Shown piece by piece: positions 8,111 through 16,790 of a DNA stretch of 64,000 bases (its first letter is position 1; the number at the start of each line of letters is the position of its first letter). Origin of the DNA: Mesobacterium pallidum (lineage in GTDB: Bacteria; Pseudomonadota; Alphaproteobacteria; Rhodobacterales; Rhodobacteraceae). The DNA lies in NCBI RefSeq assembly GCF_019966535.1, contig NZ_JAIMID010000010.1:123905-187904 (forward strand), in the 5' to 3' direction. Made by a program: the position numbers and the translations under genes. The notes under the pieces are model-generated. The model was not told the DNA's origin and did not search any database. It saw only the letters and a program-made list of their open reading frames with translations.

Positions 8111-8129
8111 TAATGGTTCTACCATTAGA
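8111..8129. promoter_or_regulatory. CTAATGGT-TCT-ACCATTAG operator candidate (site B3)
   Basis: A perfect inverted repeat with 8-bp arms around TCT, the longest-armed copy of the AAWGGT-N3-ACCWTT motif. It lies in the divergent gap between the metallo-beta-lactamase-fold gene and TRAP transporter 1. Confidence 0.6.
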
Positions 8130-8152
8130 CAATTAAATTGCACCTGTTTGAA

Positions 8153-8170
8153 TGTTGAGGTATCAACATA
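8153..8170. promoter_or_regulatory. ATGTTGA-N4-TCAACAT operator candidate (site A2)
   Basis: The core and right flank (TCAACATAGGGG...AGGCAA) match the 50-bp palindrome next to marR. It lies 51 bases ahead of the dctQ start, so the MarR protein at 3109-3594 probably also controls this TRAP operon. Confidence 0.6.
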
Positions 8171-8221
8171 GGGGAGGCAAGGTCAAGTGAGAACGCCCGC
8201 CGGGCGGAAAGGGAGGGAGCC

Positions 8222-8755
8222 TTGGTATTTGAGCAACCGGCGTGGGTCCGGTGGGTTGTGCGCGTCAATCTCTTGATTGGCGGACTGGCTGTCGCGGCGA
8301 TGCTCATCCACATCATCGTGGATGTCGCCGCCCGCCACCTGTTCAACATCGCGGTCCAGGGCACGCTCGAGATCGTGTCGTTCTACTACATGGTCGGGCT
8401 CGTCTATCTTGCCATTCCGCTGGTGCAGGCCCGCAATGACCATATCTTTGTCGAGCTGTTCACCGTGACTGCGCCGCCCAAACGGCAGGACCTGATGGAT
8501 GCCGTGATCCGGGTCTTCAGCGCGATCCTGCTGCTGTTCTTTGCCTGGGTCGCAAGTGACGAGGCGCTTCACCAGACCGCGATCCGCGCGGTGGTCGAGG
8601 CGGGGACCGACACGATGCCGGTCTGGCCGACCCGTTGGCTCATCCCGCTTTCGATGGCCTCAACGGCCGTGTTGTGCCTGTGGCAGGCGCTTTACCTGTT
8701 CCGGCACGCGGGCGAGCGTCCGGCAAATGCCTTGGCGGAGGCTGCCCATGGATAG
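8222..8755 (+). CDS. dctQ: TRAP transporter small permease (DctQ)
   Basis: A 177-residue membrane protein with four predicted helices, the first around residues 12-35. DctQ subunits pair with the large DctM subunit to import carboxylates with the Na+ gradient. The frame opens with TTG 8222, placed just after an AAGGGAGGGAG ribosome site; no upstream ATG is in frame, so a TTG start is likely. The last 8 bases overlap the dctM start. First gene of TRAP operon 1. Confidence 0.86.
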   Translation: MVFEQPAWVRWVVRVNLLIGGLAVAAMLIHIIVDVAARHLFNIAVQGTLEIVSFYYMVGLVYLAIPLVQARNDHIFVELFTVTAPPKRQDLMDAVIRVFSAILLLFFAWVASDEALHQTAIRAVVEAGTDTMPVWPTRWLIPLSMASTAVLCLWQALYLFRHAGERPANALAEAAHG

Positions 8756-10055
8756 TATCCTGATCGGCAGTCTGGGGCTTGGCGCCATCCTGGTCCTGCT
8801 CGCGCTGCGCGTCCCCATCGCGATCACGCTGATCTCGGTCTCGCTGACCGGAATCTACGCCATCGTCGGGGAACGTGCCGCCATCGGATCGCTCAAGACG
8901 ATCCCCTACGAGTTCGTCGCGCACTGGTCGCTGTCGGCGATCCCGATGTTCCTGCTCATGGGGGCCGTCGCATTCAACGCCGGCATCGTGAGTTCGATCT
9001 ACAAAGCCGCGCGCCTGTGGCTTGCCGGGTTGCCCGGTGGCCTCGCCATCGCGTCGAACTTTGCCTGCGCGGGCTTCGCCGCCGCCTCGGGGTCTTCCGT
9101 CGCGACCTCGAGCGCGATGGGGCGGATCGCGGTGCCGGAAATGCTCAGGTTCGGCTATGACAAGGGGCTGGCGACCGGTGTCGTGGCGGCCGCGGGGACG
9201 CTGGGTTCGCTGATCCCGCCGTCGATCCTGATGGTGCTTTACGGAACCTTCGCCGAAGCGTCGATCTCGAAGCTGATGATCGCCGGGATCATCCCTGGCA
9301 TCCTGACCGCCGGCATTTATGCAGTCATGATCGCCGCGCGGTGCAAGATCTCGCCCGAACTCGCCCCCCCGGTCGATTTCAAGCCGACCTGGGGCGAGCG
9401 CTTCGAATCGCTCAGGGATGTCTGGCCCATGCCCTTCCTGATCCTCGGCGTGATCGGCGGGCTTTATTCCGGGATCGTGACCGCGACCGAGGCCGGCGCG
9501 CTGGGGGCCTTTCTGTCCATCGTCATCGCGGCGGGCTATCGCCGCCTGACCTGGGATGTCCTGCTGCAAAGCGTCAAGGACACGCTCTATGGCACCGGCG
9601 TCATCTTCTTCGTCTCGATCGGCGCGGTCCTGCTGTCCCGGTTCATCGCCTTGTCCGGCATCCCCTTCGCGATGGTCGATTTCGCCGAGGCCTACGGCGT
9701 CCAGGGTTACGGCGTCGTGCTGTTCTGCGGCTTCGTCTTCCTGATCCTGGGAATGTTCCTCGACCCGATCGGGCTGCTTCTGATCGCGTTGCCCGTGTTC
9801 CTTCCGATGATCGAATCGTCGGGCTTCGACCTCATCTGGTTCGGCATCCTCGTCATCAAGTTCGTCGAGATCGGACTCATCACCCCGCCCGTCGGCCTGT
9901 CGGTCTACACGATCAAGGGCGTGGTCGGGGACACCGTACCGCTTGGCACGATCTTCCAGGGCATCCTGTGGTTCCTCGCCTGCGAGCTTCTGGTCGTCGT
10001 CCTGCTCGTCGTCTTTCCCGGCATCAGCCTGTTCCTGCCGGGGCTCATGAACTGA
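8748..10055 (+). CDS. dctM: TRAP transporter large permease (DctM)
   Basis: A 435-residue inner-membrane protein of normal DctM length, with about 12 helices. Typical segments are ALRVPIAITL at the start, SAIPMFLLMGAVAF, the GxGxxxASGSSVATSSAMG region, GTLGSLIPPS and GLITPPVGLSVY. This is the substrate-translocating subunit, driven by sodium. The open frame extends upstream into dctQ, but ATG 8748 gives the standard N-terminus and an 8-base overlap with dctQ, indicating translational coupling. The binding protein follows 49 bases downstream. The substrate is unknown, presumably the carboxylate or terpenoid acid catabolised by the neighbouring genes. Confidence 0.92.
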   Translation: MDSILIGSLGLGAILVLLALRVPIAITLISVSLTGIYAIVGERAAIGSLKTIPYEFVAHWSLSAIPMFLLMGAVAFNAGIVSSIYKAARLWLAGLPGGLAIASNFACAGFAAASGSSVATSSAMGRIAVPEMLRFGYDKGLATGVVAAAGTLGSLIPPSILMVLYGTFAEASISKLMIAGIIPGILTAGIYAVMIAARCKISPELAPPVDFKPTWGERFESLRDVWPMPFLILGVIGGLYSGIVTATEAGALGAFLSIVIAAGYRRLTWDVLLQSVKDTLYGTGVIFFVSIGAVLLSRFIALSGIPFAMVDFAEAYGVQGYGVVLFCGFVFLILGMFLDPIGLLLIALPVFLPMIESSGFDLIWFGILVIKFVEIGLITPPVGLSVYTIKGVVGDTVPLGTIFQGILWFLACELLVVVLLVVFPGISLFLPGLMN

Positions 10056-10104
10056 GCTCCGCCCATCCAAACATCGCGCACTACAATCAGGAGAGGAGAC
10101 TACC

Positions 10105-11217
10105 ATGCACAACAAGGTGATACTTGCCGCGGCCCTCGGGGCCGCCCTTGCCGCCCCGGCGGCGGCCGAGACCTACAATTACGCGACCTTCGTGCCGCCG
10201 GCTTCGTCGAACAACACGCTCGCGCTCGAGCCTGCTTTCGCGAAGATCGCCGAGGAATCGGGGGGCGCAATCGACTTCAAGCTGTTCGCCGGCGGCCAGC
10301 TTCTGGGTGGGCGAGAGATGCTCGCCGGTCTTCGCGACGGCATCGCGGATGCCGGGTTCGTCGCCCCGAACTACTTCATTTCCGAGCTTCCCAGCGCCGC
10401 GATGCTGCCGGACATGATGCCCTTTGGCGGCGACCCGGTGGCGGTCGCCGGCGCCATGCTTGAGACTATGTTCTTCGATTGTCCCGCCTGCATGGAGGAC
10501 TACACCAAGAACAACCTCGTCTATCTCGGCGGACAGGTGCCCACCCCCTATCGCCTGCTGTGCTCGGGCGAGATCGACGGCTCGGCCGATGCGGTCAAGG
10601 GCCTGCGGATGCGCGGTGGCGGGACTGCCATGTCCCGCACCTCGGAGGCATTGGGCGGCATCGCCGTGTCGATGACCGCGGGCGACATGTACGAGGCGAT
10701 GGAGCGGGGGCAACTCGATTGCATCGTCGGGCCGACCGCCTGGCTCAAGCAGTACAGCCTCGCCGAGGTGGTGAAGACCGTCGTGGAGGAGCCGTTGGGC
10801 GTGGTGGCCGGCCTTGGCCTGGTGACCTTCAACCGCCAGTCGTGGGATGATCTCGGCGCAGAGGGTCAGCAGATGGTCCTGCGCCAGATGCCCTTCATTG
10901 TCGCCCAGTCTACGGTCACCGGCTACATGGGCGATGACGACCGCGCCCGGGAGATGGCCATCAACGACCATGGCGTGTCTTTCGTCACGGGCGACGAGTC
11001 GATGAAATCGGCGCTGGCCATGGCGAATGACAAGGCCCGCGACATCATCCTGTCCGAAGCCGCCGAGCGCGGCGTCGAAAATGCCGAGGCGATCATGGAT
11101 GCCTATGTTGCCAACCTCGAGAAGTGGCGCAAGATCTCGGACGAGCAGGTCAAGGGGGAAGCCGCTGTACTTGAGCAGGTGCTTTGGGATGAGATCTACA
11201 GCAAGGTCTCGTTCTGA
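10105..11217 (+). CDS. dctP: TRAP transporter substrate-binding protein (DctP family)
   Basis: A 370-residue periplasmic protein. A short signal peptide (residues 1-21, cleavage after AAPAAA before ETYNYATF) precedes the DctP fold. Seen are GGREMLAGLRDGIADAGFV, the ALGGIAVSMTAGDMYEAMERGQLDCIVGP substrate-lid region (shown in parts) and an internal Cys pair, FFDCPACMED, which is unusual and could form a disulfide. In this family an Arg contacts the ligand carboxylate; the KGLRMRGGG motif is where it is expected. Start ATG 10105 is preceded by AGGAGAGG. A terminator follows. The distance from the second TRAP binding protein (15755) suggests a different ligand. Confidence 0.9.
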   Translation: MHNKVILAAALGAALAAPAAAETYNYATFVPPASSNNTLALEPAFAKIAEESGGAIDFKLFAGGQLLGGREMLAGLRDGIADAGFVAPNYFISELPSAAMLPDMMPFGGDPVAVAGAMLETMFFDCPACMEDYTKNNLVYLGGQVPTPYRLLCSGEIDGSADAVKGLRMRGGGTAMSRTSEALGGIAVSMTAGDMYEAMERGQLDCIVGPTAWLKQYSLAEVVKTVVEEPLGVVAGLGLVTFNRQSWDDLGAEGQQMVLRQMPFIVAQSTVTGYMGDDDRAREMAINDHGVSFVTGDESMKSALAMANDKARDIILSEAAERGVENAEAIMDAYVANLEKWRKISDEQVKGEAAVLEQVLWDEIYSKVSF

Positions 11218-11242
11218 CCGGCTGCCTGCCACGACTAGGAAC

Positions 11243-11264
11243 GGGGCGCTTCGGCGCCCCTTTT
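11243..11264 (+). terminator. rho-independent terminator after TRAP operon 1
   Basis: A perfect 7-bp stem GGGGCGC/GCGCCCC with a stabilising TTCG tetraloop is followed by TTTT. It lies between convergent genes and closes the dctQMP operon. Confidence 0.85.
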
Positions 11265-11271
11265 CGTTGGA

Positions 11272-12669
11272 TCAGTAGCGTAGGATGAAAAAGGCTGAAC
11301 CCAGCAGCAGGATCGTAAGCGCGGTCGCGCCGTTCCACTTCAGCCCGACGACCGATGCGGGTTTGCCCAGCACGCCCGACGCAATCGCGATGGTCGCGGT
11401 CATCGGCGACACGATCACCGCGCAGGACCACCCGATCAGGGCGGCAAGGACGAACATCGCGTCCGGCATGTCGATGCCGACCTGCGCGATTGCCGCAACA
11501 AAAAGCGTGCCGGTGATCACCGGGCTGATCCCGACCATGGACAGCAGGAAGATCAGCGCAGCGACCGCCGAGGCCAGCAGCCCACCGGACAGGCCCGACA
11601 GGACCACGATCGCCTCGACCACGCGCACCGGGACCATTTCCGCCAGGGCCAGGCCGACGAATCCCGAGGCCGTCATGACGCAGATCTCGTTGGTCGACCG
11701 CGGAATGAGCCGGGCGCTTTCACTGCCAAGGTGGGCGATCGCGCGACCGGGGCCCAGTTCGCCTCGGTTGACGATCATCCACGCCATCGCATAGCCCGGC
11801 ACGACAATGAGGATGGCCGCGCGCAAGGGGATGCCAAAGGTCGCCTCGGCCAGGCCGGCGGCACCGGCAATCGCCGCAAGCGTCAGGACCAGAAGGAGAA
11901 GGTCGCGCGCCCGGCCGCGGCGGCTCTGTACCGGGCGCGCCGTTCTGGCGCGCGGCTCCAGGAGGTCAAAGGCCCAGGATATGCCAAGGTAAAGCACCAG
12001 TGCCGACAGGCCGTAGGGCAGGAATTCGAGCCAGCTCAGGGCCGGAAAGATCGGCAGCAGAAGATTGATCGCGACGCCGAGCGGGGACCAGTAGATGCCG
12101 GGGGCGAAGCCGCGCAGCGCCGCGTTGGTGACGCGCCGTGTCTGGATTTCGCGCACCCGGTCGTTCGGGGCCGTCGCCTCGACCGTGCGCAGCGCGATGT
12201 TCATCAGCAACAGGAACCCGCCCACGTTCAGCAGGACACCAAAGATCTGGCTGCCGATGGCCAGCAGGCCAAAGCGGCGCGACGGCGGTTGCTCAACGAC
12301 GTAATGGCCCGCGCCGGTCACAAGCGGAGACCGTTCCGCGGCGACGCGAAGCACGGTCATGACCGCGACCAGCGCGGGCAGATACATGCTGCGCGAGGCG
12401 ATGACCGAGAACTCGGCCCAGGTCACGCCAAGCACGAGACATCCGATCACGGCGGCAGATGACATCAAAAGCATGATCCGCGCGTTGATCCTCAGTGTCC
12501 GCCACCCTGAAAGGACAAAGGCAAGCACCAGAAACAAGGCGGGGCCCGCCATCGCGTGCTGACCCGTCACGAGATCGAAAAAAGTCAGGACAAGCGCCGG
12601 AAGGATGAGGGCAACGGGTCCGAAGCCAGCCAATGCGCCTCCCTGCCTTATCCGCTGGTGGATCGTCAT
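11272..12669 (-). CDS. unassigned multi-pass permease, ion-transporter-superfamily-like
   Basis: A 465-residue, very hydrophobic protein with roughly 12 predicted membrane segments spread over the whole length and a short charged loop in the middle (LEPRARTARPVQSRRGRARD). Length and the repeated SxxxGP/TxxxA helix pattern (for example GISPVITGTLFVAAIAQVG and WSCAVIVSPMTATIAIASG) recall secondary transporters of the ion-transporter superfamily, related in fold to DctM and CitM. I do not recognise the exact family. It is alone on the minus strand between TRAP operon 1 and the CaiB gene, sharing a divergent promoter with CaiB. A role as an additional uptake or efflux carrier is inferred only from this place. 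Confidence 0.65.
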   Translation of the reverse strand: MTIHQRIRQGGALAGFGPVALILPALVLTFFDLVTGQHAMAGPALFLVLAFVLSGWRTLRINARIMLLMSSAAVIGCLVLGVTWAEFSVIASRSMYLPALVAVMTVLRVAAERSPLVTGAGHYVVEQPPSRRFGLLAIGSQIFGVLLNVGGFLLLMNIALRTVEATAPNDRVREIQTRRVTNAALRGFAPGIYWSPLGVAINLLLPIFPALSWLEFLPYGLSALVLYLGISWAFDLLEPRARTARPVQSRRGRARDLLLLVLTLAAIAGAAGLAEATFGIPLRAAILIVVPGYAMAWMIVNRGELGPGRAIAHLGSESARLIPRSTNEICVMTASGFVGLALAEMVPVRVVEAIVVLSGLSGGLLASAVAALIFLLSMVGISPVITGTLFVAAIAQVGIDMPDAMFVLAALIGWSCAVIVSPMTATIAIASGVLGKPASVVGLKWNGATALTILLLGSAFFILRY

Positions 12670-12785
12670 CTTCTTGGAGCCGTCATTTGGTCATGCCTTT
12701 TGTTCGGCATGAAATCTGCGCGAGTCTCGGGAGTTTCCGCAGCAAAATTGAAGGTATCGAGCGTAGAGTTCCGCTTCATTCCGCC

Positions 12786-12814
12786 TTGCCTTTAAATGGA
12801 CCTACCTTTAGAGT
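12786..12814 (+). promoter_or_regulatory. promoter with embedded operator (site B4)
   Basis: TTGCCT (12786-12791), a 17-base spacer and TAGAGT (12809-12814), with AATGGACCTACCTTT (12795-12809) in the spacer. The operator sits at the same place relative to the -35 box as at 1867. It drives the CaiB-type gene. Confidence 0.5.
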
Positions 12815-12839
12815 TTAGGCGGAATTGAGGGAGATGGAA

Positions 12840-13958
12840 ATGTCCGAAACGAAGCGTTCGCCAATACGCGTTGTCGATTTCTCGCAGGTGATGGCGGGGC
12901 CCTTTGCGACGCGGCTGATGGCCGATGTCGGGGCAGAGGTCATCAAGGTGGAACCGAAGGGTGGTGAATCCATGCGCGGGCGGCCGCCTCTCCGGGATGG
13001 CGTGTCGACCTATTTCGGGTCCCTGAACGCCGGCAAACGCAGCGTGGTGCTTGACCTCAAGTCCGATGAGGGCCTCGCGCAGGCCCATGCCCTGATCGAG
13101 GCCTCAGATGTGGTGGTCGAGAATTTTCGCCCTGGGGTGATGGACCGTCTCGGCCTGGGATATGACACGCTGTCGTCGCTGAACCCGCGATTGGTCTATT
13201 GTGCCATCTCCGGGTTCGGCCAGGCCGGCGCGGCGGCGACGCGGCCCGCCTATGCGCCGATGATCCATGCCGCATCCGGGTTCGATCTTTCGCTGATGGC
13301 CTTCGACCCCGCAGCCTCCCGGCCGGCGCCGACCGGCATGTTCTTTGCCGATGTCCTGGCCGGCGTCTATGCCTGGGGTGCAATCCAGACGGCCCTGCTC
13401 GAGCGGGAAAGCTCGGGCCTCGGGCAGCTTGTGGACGTGGCGCTGATGGACTGCATCCTGTCGATGATGGTCTACGAGGTGCAGGAGGCGCAGTTCCCGC
13501 AGGATGCGCCGCGCCATGTCTATGTGCCGGTCAAGGCGGCGGACGGGTTCGTCATGACGGTGCCGCTGAGCGACAAGAACTTTGCCGGTCTGCGGCAGGT
13601 TCTCGGCGATCCGGATTGGTGTGCCGACCCCGCCTATGTCACGACGGTGGACCGGCAGCACAACTGGGCCCGGATGATGGCCCATATCGAAGAGTGGACA
13701 TGCACGCGCAGCGCAGACGACTGCGTGGCGACGCTGATGGCAGCCGGTGTGCCGACCTCGCGGTATCGCAGCGTCGCCGAAGCCATGACCAGCGACGAAG
13801 CGGTCGAGCGTGGCATACTCGGTTCGGTGACGGACCGGGCGGGCACATACCAGGTGCCGAACCCGCCGTTCAAGTTCTCGCGCTCTCGGGCGCGTGTCGG
13901 CGCGCAGGTGCCCGACGTGGGCGAGGGGAACGAAGAGCTTCTGTCGAAGCTTCGGTGA
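12840..13958 (+). CDS. CaiB/BaiF-family CoA-transferase
   Basis: A 372-residue class III CoA-transferase, close to usual length. The N-terminal segment has VDFSQVMAGPFATRLMADVGAEVIKVEP and NAGKRSVVLDLKS; the catalytic Asp is expected in QLVDVALMDCILS around residue 200. The enzyme would move CoA from a donor thioester to a free carboxylic acid. Several starts are possible (TTG 12825, ATG 12834); ATG 12840 has GAGGGAG at the best spacing. It lies between the permease and the aldehyde dehydrogenase and is probably its own unit. It differs from the racemase at 29060, lacking that protein's AGHDINY signature, so transferase activity is the better guess. Confidence 0.88.
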   Translation: MSETKRSPIRVVDFSQVMAGPFATRLMADVGAEVIKVEPKGGESMRGRPPLRDGVSTYFGSLNAGKRSVVLDLKSDEGLAQAHALIEASDVVVENFRPGVMDRLGLGYDTLSSLNPRLVYCAISGFGQAGAAATRPAYAPMIHAASGFDLSLMAFDPAASRPAPTGMFFADVLAGVYAWGAIQTALLERESSGLGQLVDVALMDCILSMMVYEVQEAQFPQDAPRHVYVPVKAADGFVMTVPLSDKNFAGLRQVLGDPDWCADPAYVTTVDRQHNWARMMAHIEEWTCTRSADDCVATLMAAGVPTSRYRSVAEAMTSDEAVERGILGSVTDRAGTYQVPNPPFKFSRSRARVGAQVPDVGEGNEELLSKLR

Positions 13959-14111
13959 GGGGCGCGCTTCGTTCTGCGGAGTGGCCATAGGTTTTCCGAA
14001 ATCGTGCAATGCCTGGATTGGCTGAAATAGGGGGCGGTATCGCCCTCAAGGCACTGAATTAAATGGCCTCGTCCAGATCGGGGGATGCGCGTTGGAGCCT
14101 CAGGATTCCAA

Positions 14112-14129
14112 GTGTTGACACATCAATAT
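14112..14129. promoter_or_regulatory. degenerate ATGTTGA-N4-TCAACAT operator candidate (site A3)
   Basis: GTGTTGA-CACA-TCAATAT, 45 bases ahead of the aldehyde dehydrogenase start, resembles sites A1 and A2. It overlaps a TTGACA hexamer that may be a -35 box. The rest of the 215-base gap holds only a small GGGCG/CGCCC hairpin at 14032-14045. Confidence 0.45.
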
Positions 14130-14173
14130 AGTAGACCATGATCGACGGAGCTCTGCGGAGCGGGGAGGACACC

Positions 14174-15619
14174 ATGTACGATCAGCGTGACGCAACCACA
14201 GGCCTTTTCCGACCGGCACTGGTCATCGACGGCGCCCGGGCCACCGCAGCGGCAGAGCTTTCGGTCATCAACCCCGCGACCGGCGCGCCGGTCGGCACCT
14301 GCCCTGACATCGACCGGGCGATGTTCGACCTGGCAGTGCGGGCCGCGCGGGCCGGTGCCGATGTCTGGAAGGCGACGCCGATGGAAAGGCGCCGCGAGGC
14401 GCTTCGGCTGATGGCCGACCGGATCGAGGCGAACCTCGACAGCCTGACCGCGATGCTGACGGCCGAGCAGGGAAAGCCGCTTGCCGCCGCGCGTGGCGAG
14501 ATCGCCAATACCGCGCTGACGATCCGCGAAGTGGCCGATCTGGACCTGCCGCCCGAGGTTCTTCAGGATGACGAAACCCTGCGCATCGAACGCCACCGCG
14601 TCCCGCTTGGCGTGGTCGCGGCCATTGCCCCGTGGAATTTCCCGATCAAGCTGGGCTACTGGAAGGTGGCGCCGGCGCTTCTCACCGGTAATGCCGTGAT
14701 CCTGAAGCCGTCGCCGTTCACCCCGCTTACGACCCTTGCCATTGGCGAGCTGATCCACGACCTGCTGCCCAGGGGCGTTTTTCAGACCGTCGCGGGCGGC
14801 GATGCCGTCGGCCCCTGGCTGACCGAGCATCCGGATATCGACAAGGTCAGCTTTACCGGGTCGTCCGCCACCGGATCGCGCGTGATGGCCAGTGCGTCCG
14901 GGTCGCTGAAGCGGGTCACGCTGGAACTGGGTGGCAACGATGCGGCGATCGTGCTCGACGATGCCGATGTCGAGACGGTCGTGCCCAAGGTGTTCTGGGC
15001 CGCGTTCCGAAACTCGGGCCAGGTCTGCATCGCGTCCAAGCGCATATATGTGCACGACAGCCTGTTCGACGCCTTTCGGGATCGCTTTGTGGCCATGGCG
15101 AAATCCGTGCGGGTCGGCAATGGCGTTGAGGACGGGATCGAACTTGGCCCGATCCAGAACAAGCTTCAATTCGACAAGGTGATGGCGCTCGTGGCCGACT
15201 GCAAGCGGACGGGCCTGGCAGTGCACGAAGGGCCGCTGGATCCCTCGGCCAGCGCTCGCGGCTACTTCGTGCCGGTCACCGTGGTCGAAACCCCCCCCGA
15301 AGAGTCCCGCATCGTGCAGGTCGAACCCTTCGGTCCAATTGTGCCACTGCTGAAATACAGCAGCCTTGACGAGGTGATCGGCCGCGTCAACGCGTCCGAC
15401 TACGGGCTTGGCGGTTCCGTCTGGACCAGCGATCCGGGCCGTGGCGCCGAGGTGGCCGCCCGGATCGACAGCGGCATCGTCTGGATCAACGACGCGCAGG
15501 CCATCAACACCGTGACGCCTTTCGGCGGAATGAAGAAGTCCGGCATGGGCGTGGAAAGCGGGATCGAGGGGCTGGCAGAGTACACCGCCGGCAAGACCAT
15601 CGTCCTGCGACGGGGCTGA
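14174..15619 (+). CDS. NAD(P)-dependent aldehyde dehydrogenase
   Basis: A 481-residue aldehyde dehydrogenase. The conserved AIAPWNFPI cofactor segment is near residue 155, the general-base Glu is in LELGGNDAAIV (near 255), and the nucleophile Cys is in NSGQVCIASKRIY (near 288). It oxidises an aldehyde to the acid in the cytoplasm. ATG 14174 has GGGGAGGA; an upstream ATG at 14138 lacks a site. Placed between a CoA-transferase and the P450/alcohol dehydrogenase operon, it fits the last step of an alcohol-aldehyde-acid sequence. A candidate MarR operator lies just upstream. Confidence 0.93.
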   Translation: MYDQRDATTGLFRPALVIDGARATAAAELSVINPATGAPVGTCPDIDRAMFDLAVRAARAGADVWKATPMERRREALRLMADRIEANLDSLTAMLTAEQGKPLAAARGEIANTALTIREVADLDLPPEVLQDDETLRIERHRVPLGVVAAIAPWNFPIKLGYWKVAPALLTGNAVILKPSPFTPLTTLAIGELIHDLLPRGVFQTVAGGDAVGPWLTEHPDIDKVSFTGSSATGSRVMASASGSLKRVTLELGGNDAAIVLDDADVETVVPKVFWAAFRNSGQVCIASKRIYVHDSLFDAFRDRFVAMAKSVRVGNGVEDGIELGPIQNKLQFDKVMALVADCKRTGLAVHEGPLDPSASARGYFVPVTVVETPPEESRIVQVEPFGPIVPLLKYSSLDEVIGRVNASDYGLGGSVWTSDPGRGAEVAARIDSGIVWINDAQAINTVTPFGGMKKSGMGVESGIEGLAEYTAGKTIVLRRG

Positions 15620-15643
15620 AACGCGCATCCGCGTCAATACCTG

Positions 15644-15672
15644 TTGACCTTTTAAAGGTCTAACCATTTAAT
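15644..15672 (+). promoter_or_regulatory. promoter with embedded operator for TRAP 2/P450 (site B5)
   Basis: TTGACC (15644-15649), 17-base spacer, TTTAAT (15667-15672). The spacer contains AAAGGTCTAACCATT (15654-15668), and a second palindrome, GACCTTT-T-AAAGGTC (15646-15660), overlaps it. This is the best-looking promoter in the window and probably serves the whole 15755-20961 operon. Confidence 0.65.
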
Positions 15673-15754
15673 CACCTAAAATATTCGGGCCGCATGGAGG
15701 ATTCGCGGCTCCGGAGAACCGGGCGACACTGCCCACAAAAGGGAGGAGCCATTC

Positions 15755-16780
15755 GTGGCAATCACAAAGCATATCCGCGCGGCAGCGTTGTCTTCGGTCA
15801 TGGCCATCGCGGCCGGCGCCGCAAGTGCCGAGGACGTCGTCCTGCGCTATTCCAACTGGCTTCCGTCGGGCCACCTTCTGGAAAGCGTATTCAACGACTT
15901 CTTCGCACAGGTCGAGGATGCGACCGAAGGGCGTGTGACCTTCGAAACCTTTCCGAAGGTCGTCGGCAGTGTTCCGGCGCAGCTCGAGGTGGTGGCCAAC
16001 GGGCAGGCCGATGTCGCCTTCTTCGTGACTGCCTACAAGCCGGACCGGTTCCCGATGGCCCGGGCTTTCGAGCTGCCCTTCGTCTGCAATGACCTGTCGG
16101 CCAAGGTCGCGACCCTGAACGCCTATTACACCGAGAACTTCAGCCGGTTCGGCGAATTCGGGGATGATGTCCACGTCCTGTCCCTGTTCTCCACGTCCGA
16201 AGCACAGCTGTTCACATCCGACGACAAGGTCGAGAGCATTGCGGACATGAAGGGTCTCAAGATCCGGACCGGGGGCGGCACCATGGTCCGCACCGCCGAG
16301 CTTCTGGACATTGTCCCCGTCGCCAAGCCGGTGAGCGAAGTCTACGAGATCCTGTCCGCAGGCATCGCGGACGGCGTCATGACACCGGCCGAGGTCATCA
16401 AGAGTTTCGGCCTGGTCGATCTGACCCGAAACGCCGTCCTGGTCGAAGGCGGAATCGCCTCGGGTGCGATCCTGTCGCTGATCATGAACGCGGACAAGTG
16501 GGACCAGATCAGCCCCGAGGACCAGGCCGCGATCACCGAGCTGGGCGGCAACGCCATGGCCCAGGCCACGGTCGAGAAATACGCCGCCGCCGACAAGGCG
16601 TCCTATGACGCGATGATCGCGGCAGGCGGCTCGGTGGCCGAGGCAACGCCCGAGATGGTCGACGAGCTCAAGCAGGCGCTGGCGCCGATCCGGGCCGACT
16701 GGGTGGCAGAAGCCAAGGCTGCCGGCCTCGAGGATCCCGAGGCCGCAATCGAGAGCATCACCGCCATGTGCCAGGGTTGA
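15755..16780 (+). CDS. dctP: TRAP transporter substrate-binding protein (DctP family), second system
   Basis: A 341-residue periplasmic protein with a GTG start just after GGGAGGAG. The signal peptide spans about residues 1-25 (cleavage after GAASA before EDVVLRYSNW). Mature features are VVANGQADVAFFVTAY, DMKGLKIRTGGGTMVRTAELL (shown within one conserved block) and GVMTPAEVIKSFGL; the Arg in KIRTGGG is the expected carboxylate contact. First gene of the second TRAP operon, followed by DctQ and DctM. Only weakly like the first DctP, so a different ligand is likely. Confidence 0.9.
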   Translation: MAITKHIRAAALSSVMAIAAGAASAEDVVLRYSNWLPSGHLLESVFNDFFAQVEDATEGRVTFETFPKVVGSVPAQLEVVANGQADVAFFVTAYKPDRFPMARAFELPFVCNDLSAKVATLNAYYTENFSRFGEFGDDVHVLSLFSTSEAQLFTSDDKVESIADMKGLKIRTGGGTMVRTAELLDIVPVAKPVSEVYEILSAGIADGVMTPAEVIKSFGLVDLTRNAVLVEGGIASGAILSLIMNADKWDQISPEDQAAITELGGNAMAQATVEKYAAADKASYDAMIAAGGSVAEATPEMVDELKQALAPIRADWVAEAKAAGLEDPEAAIESITAMCQG

Positions 16781-16790
16781 TCCCGGCACC

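Noticed and set aside
8640..10115. Long minus-strand open frame of 491 codons opposite the TRAP large permease
   Set aside because: It is rich in Arg, Asp and Gly with no family pattern, a typical shadow of a GC-rich gene. The plus-strand DctM is unmistakable.
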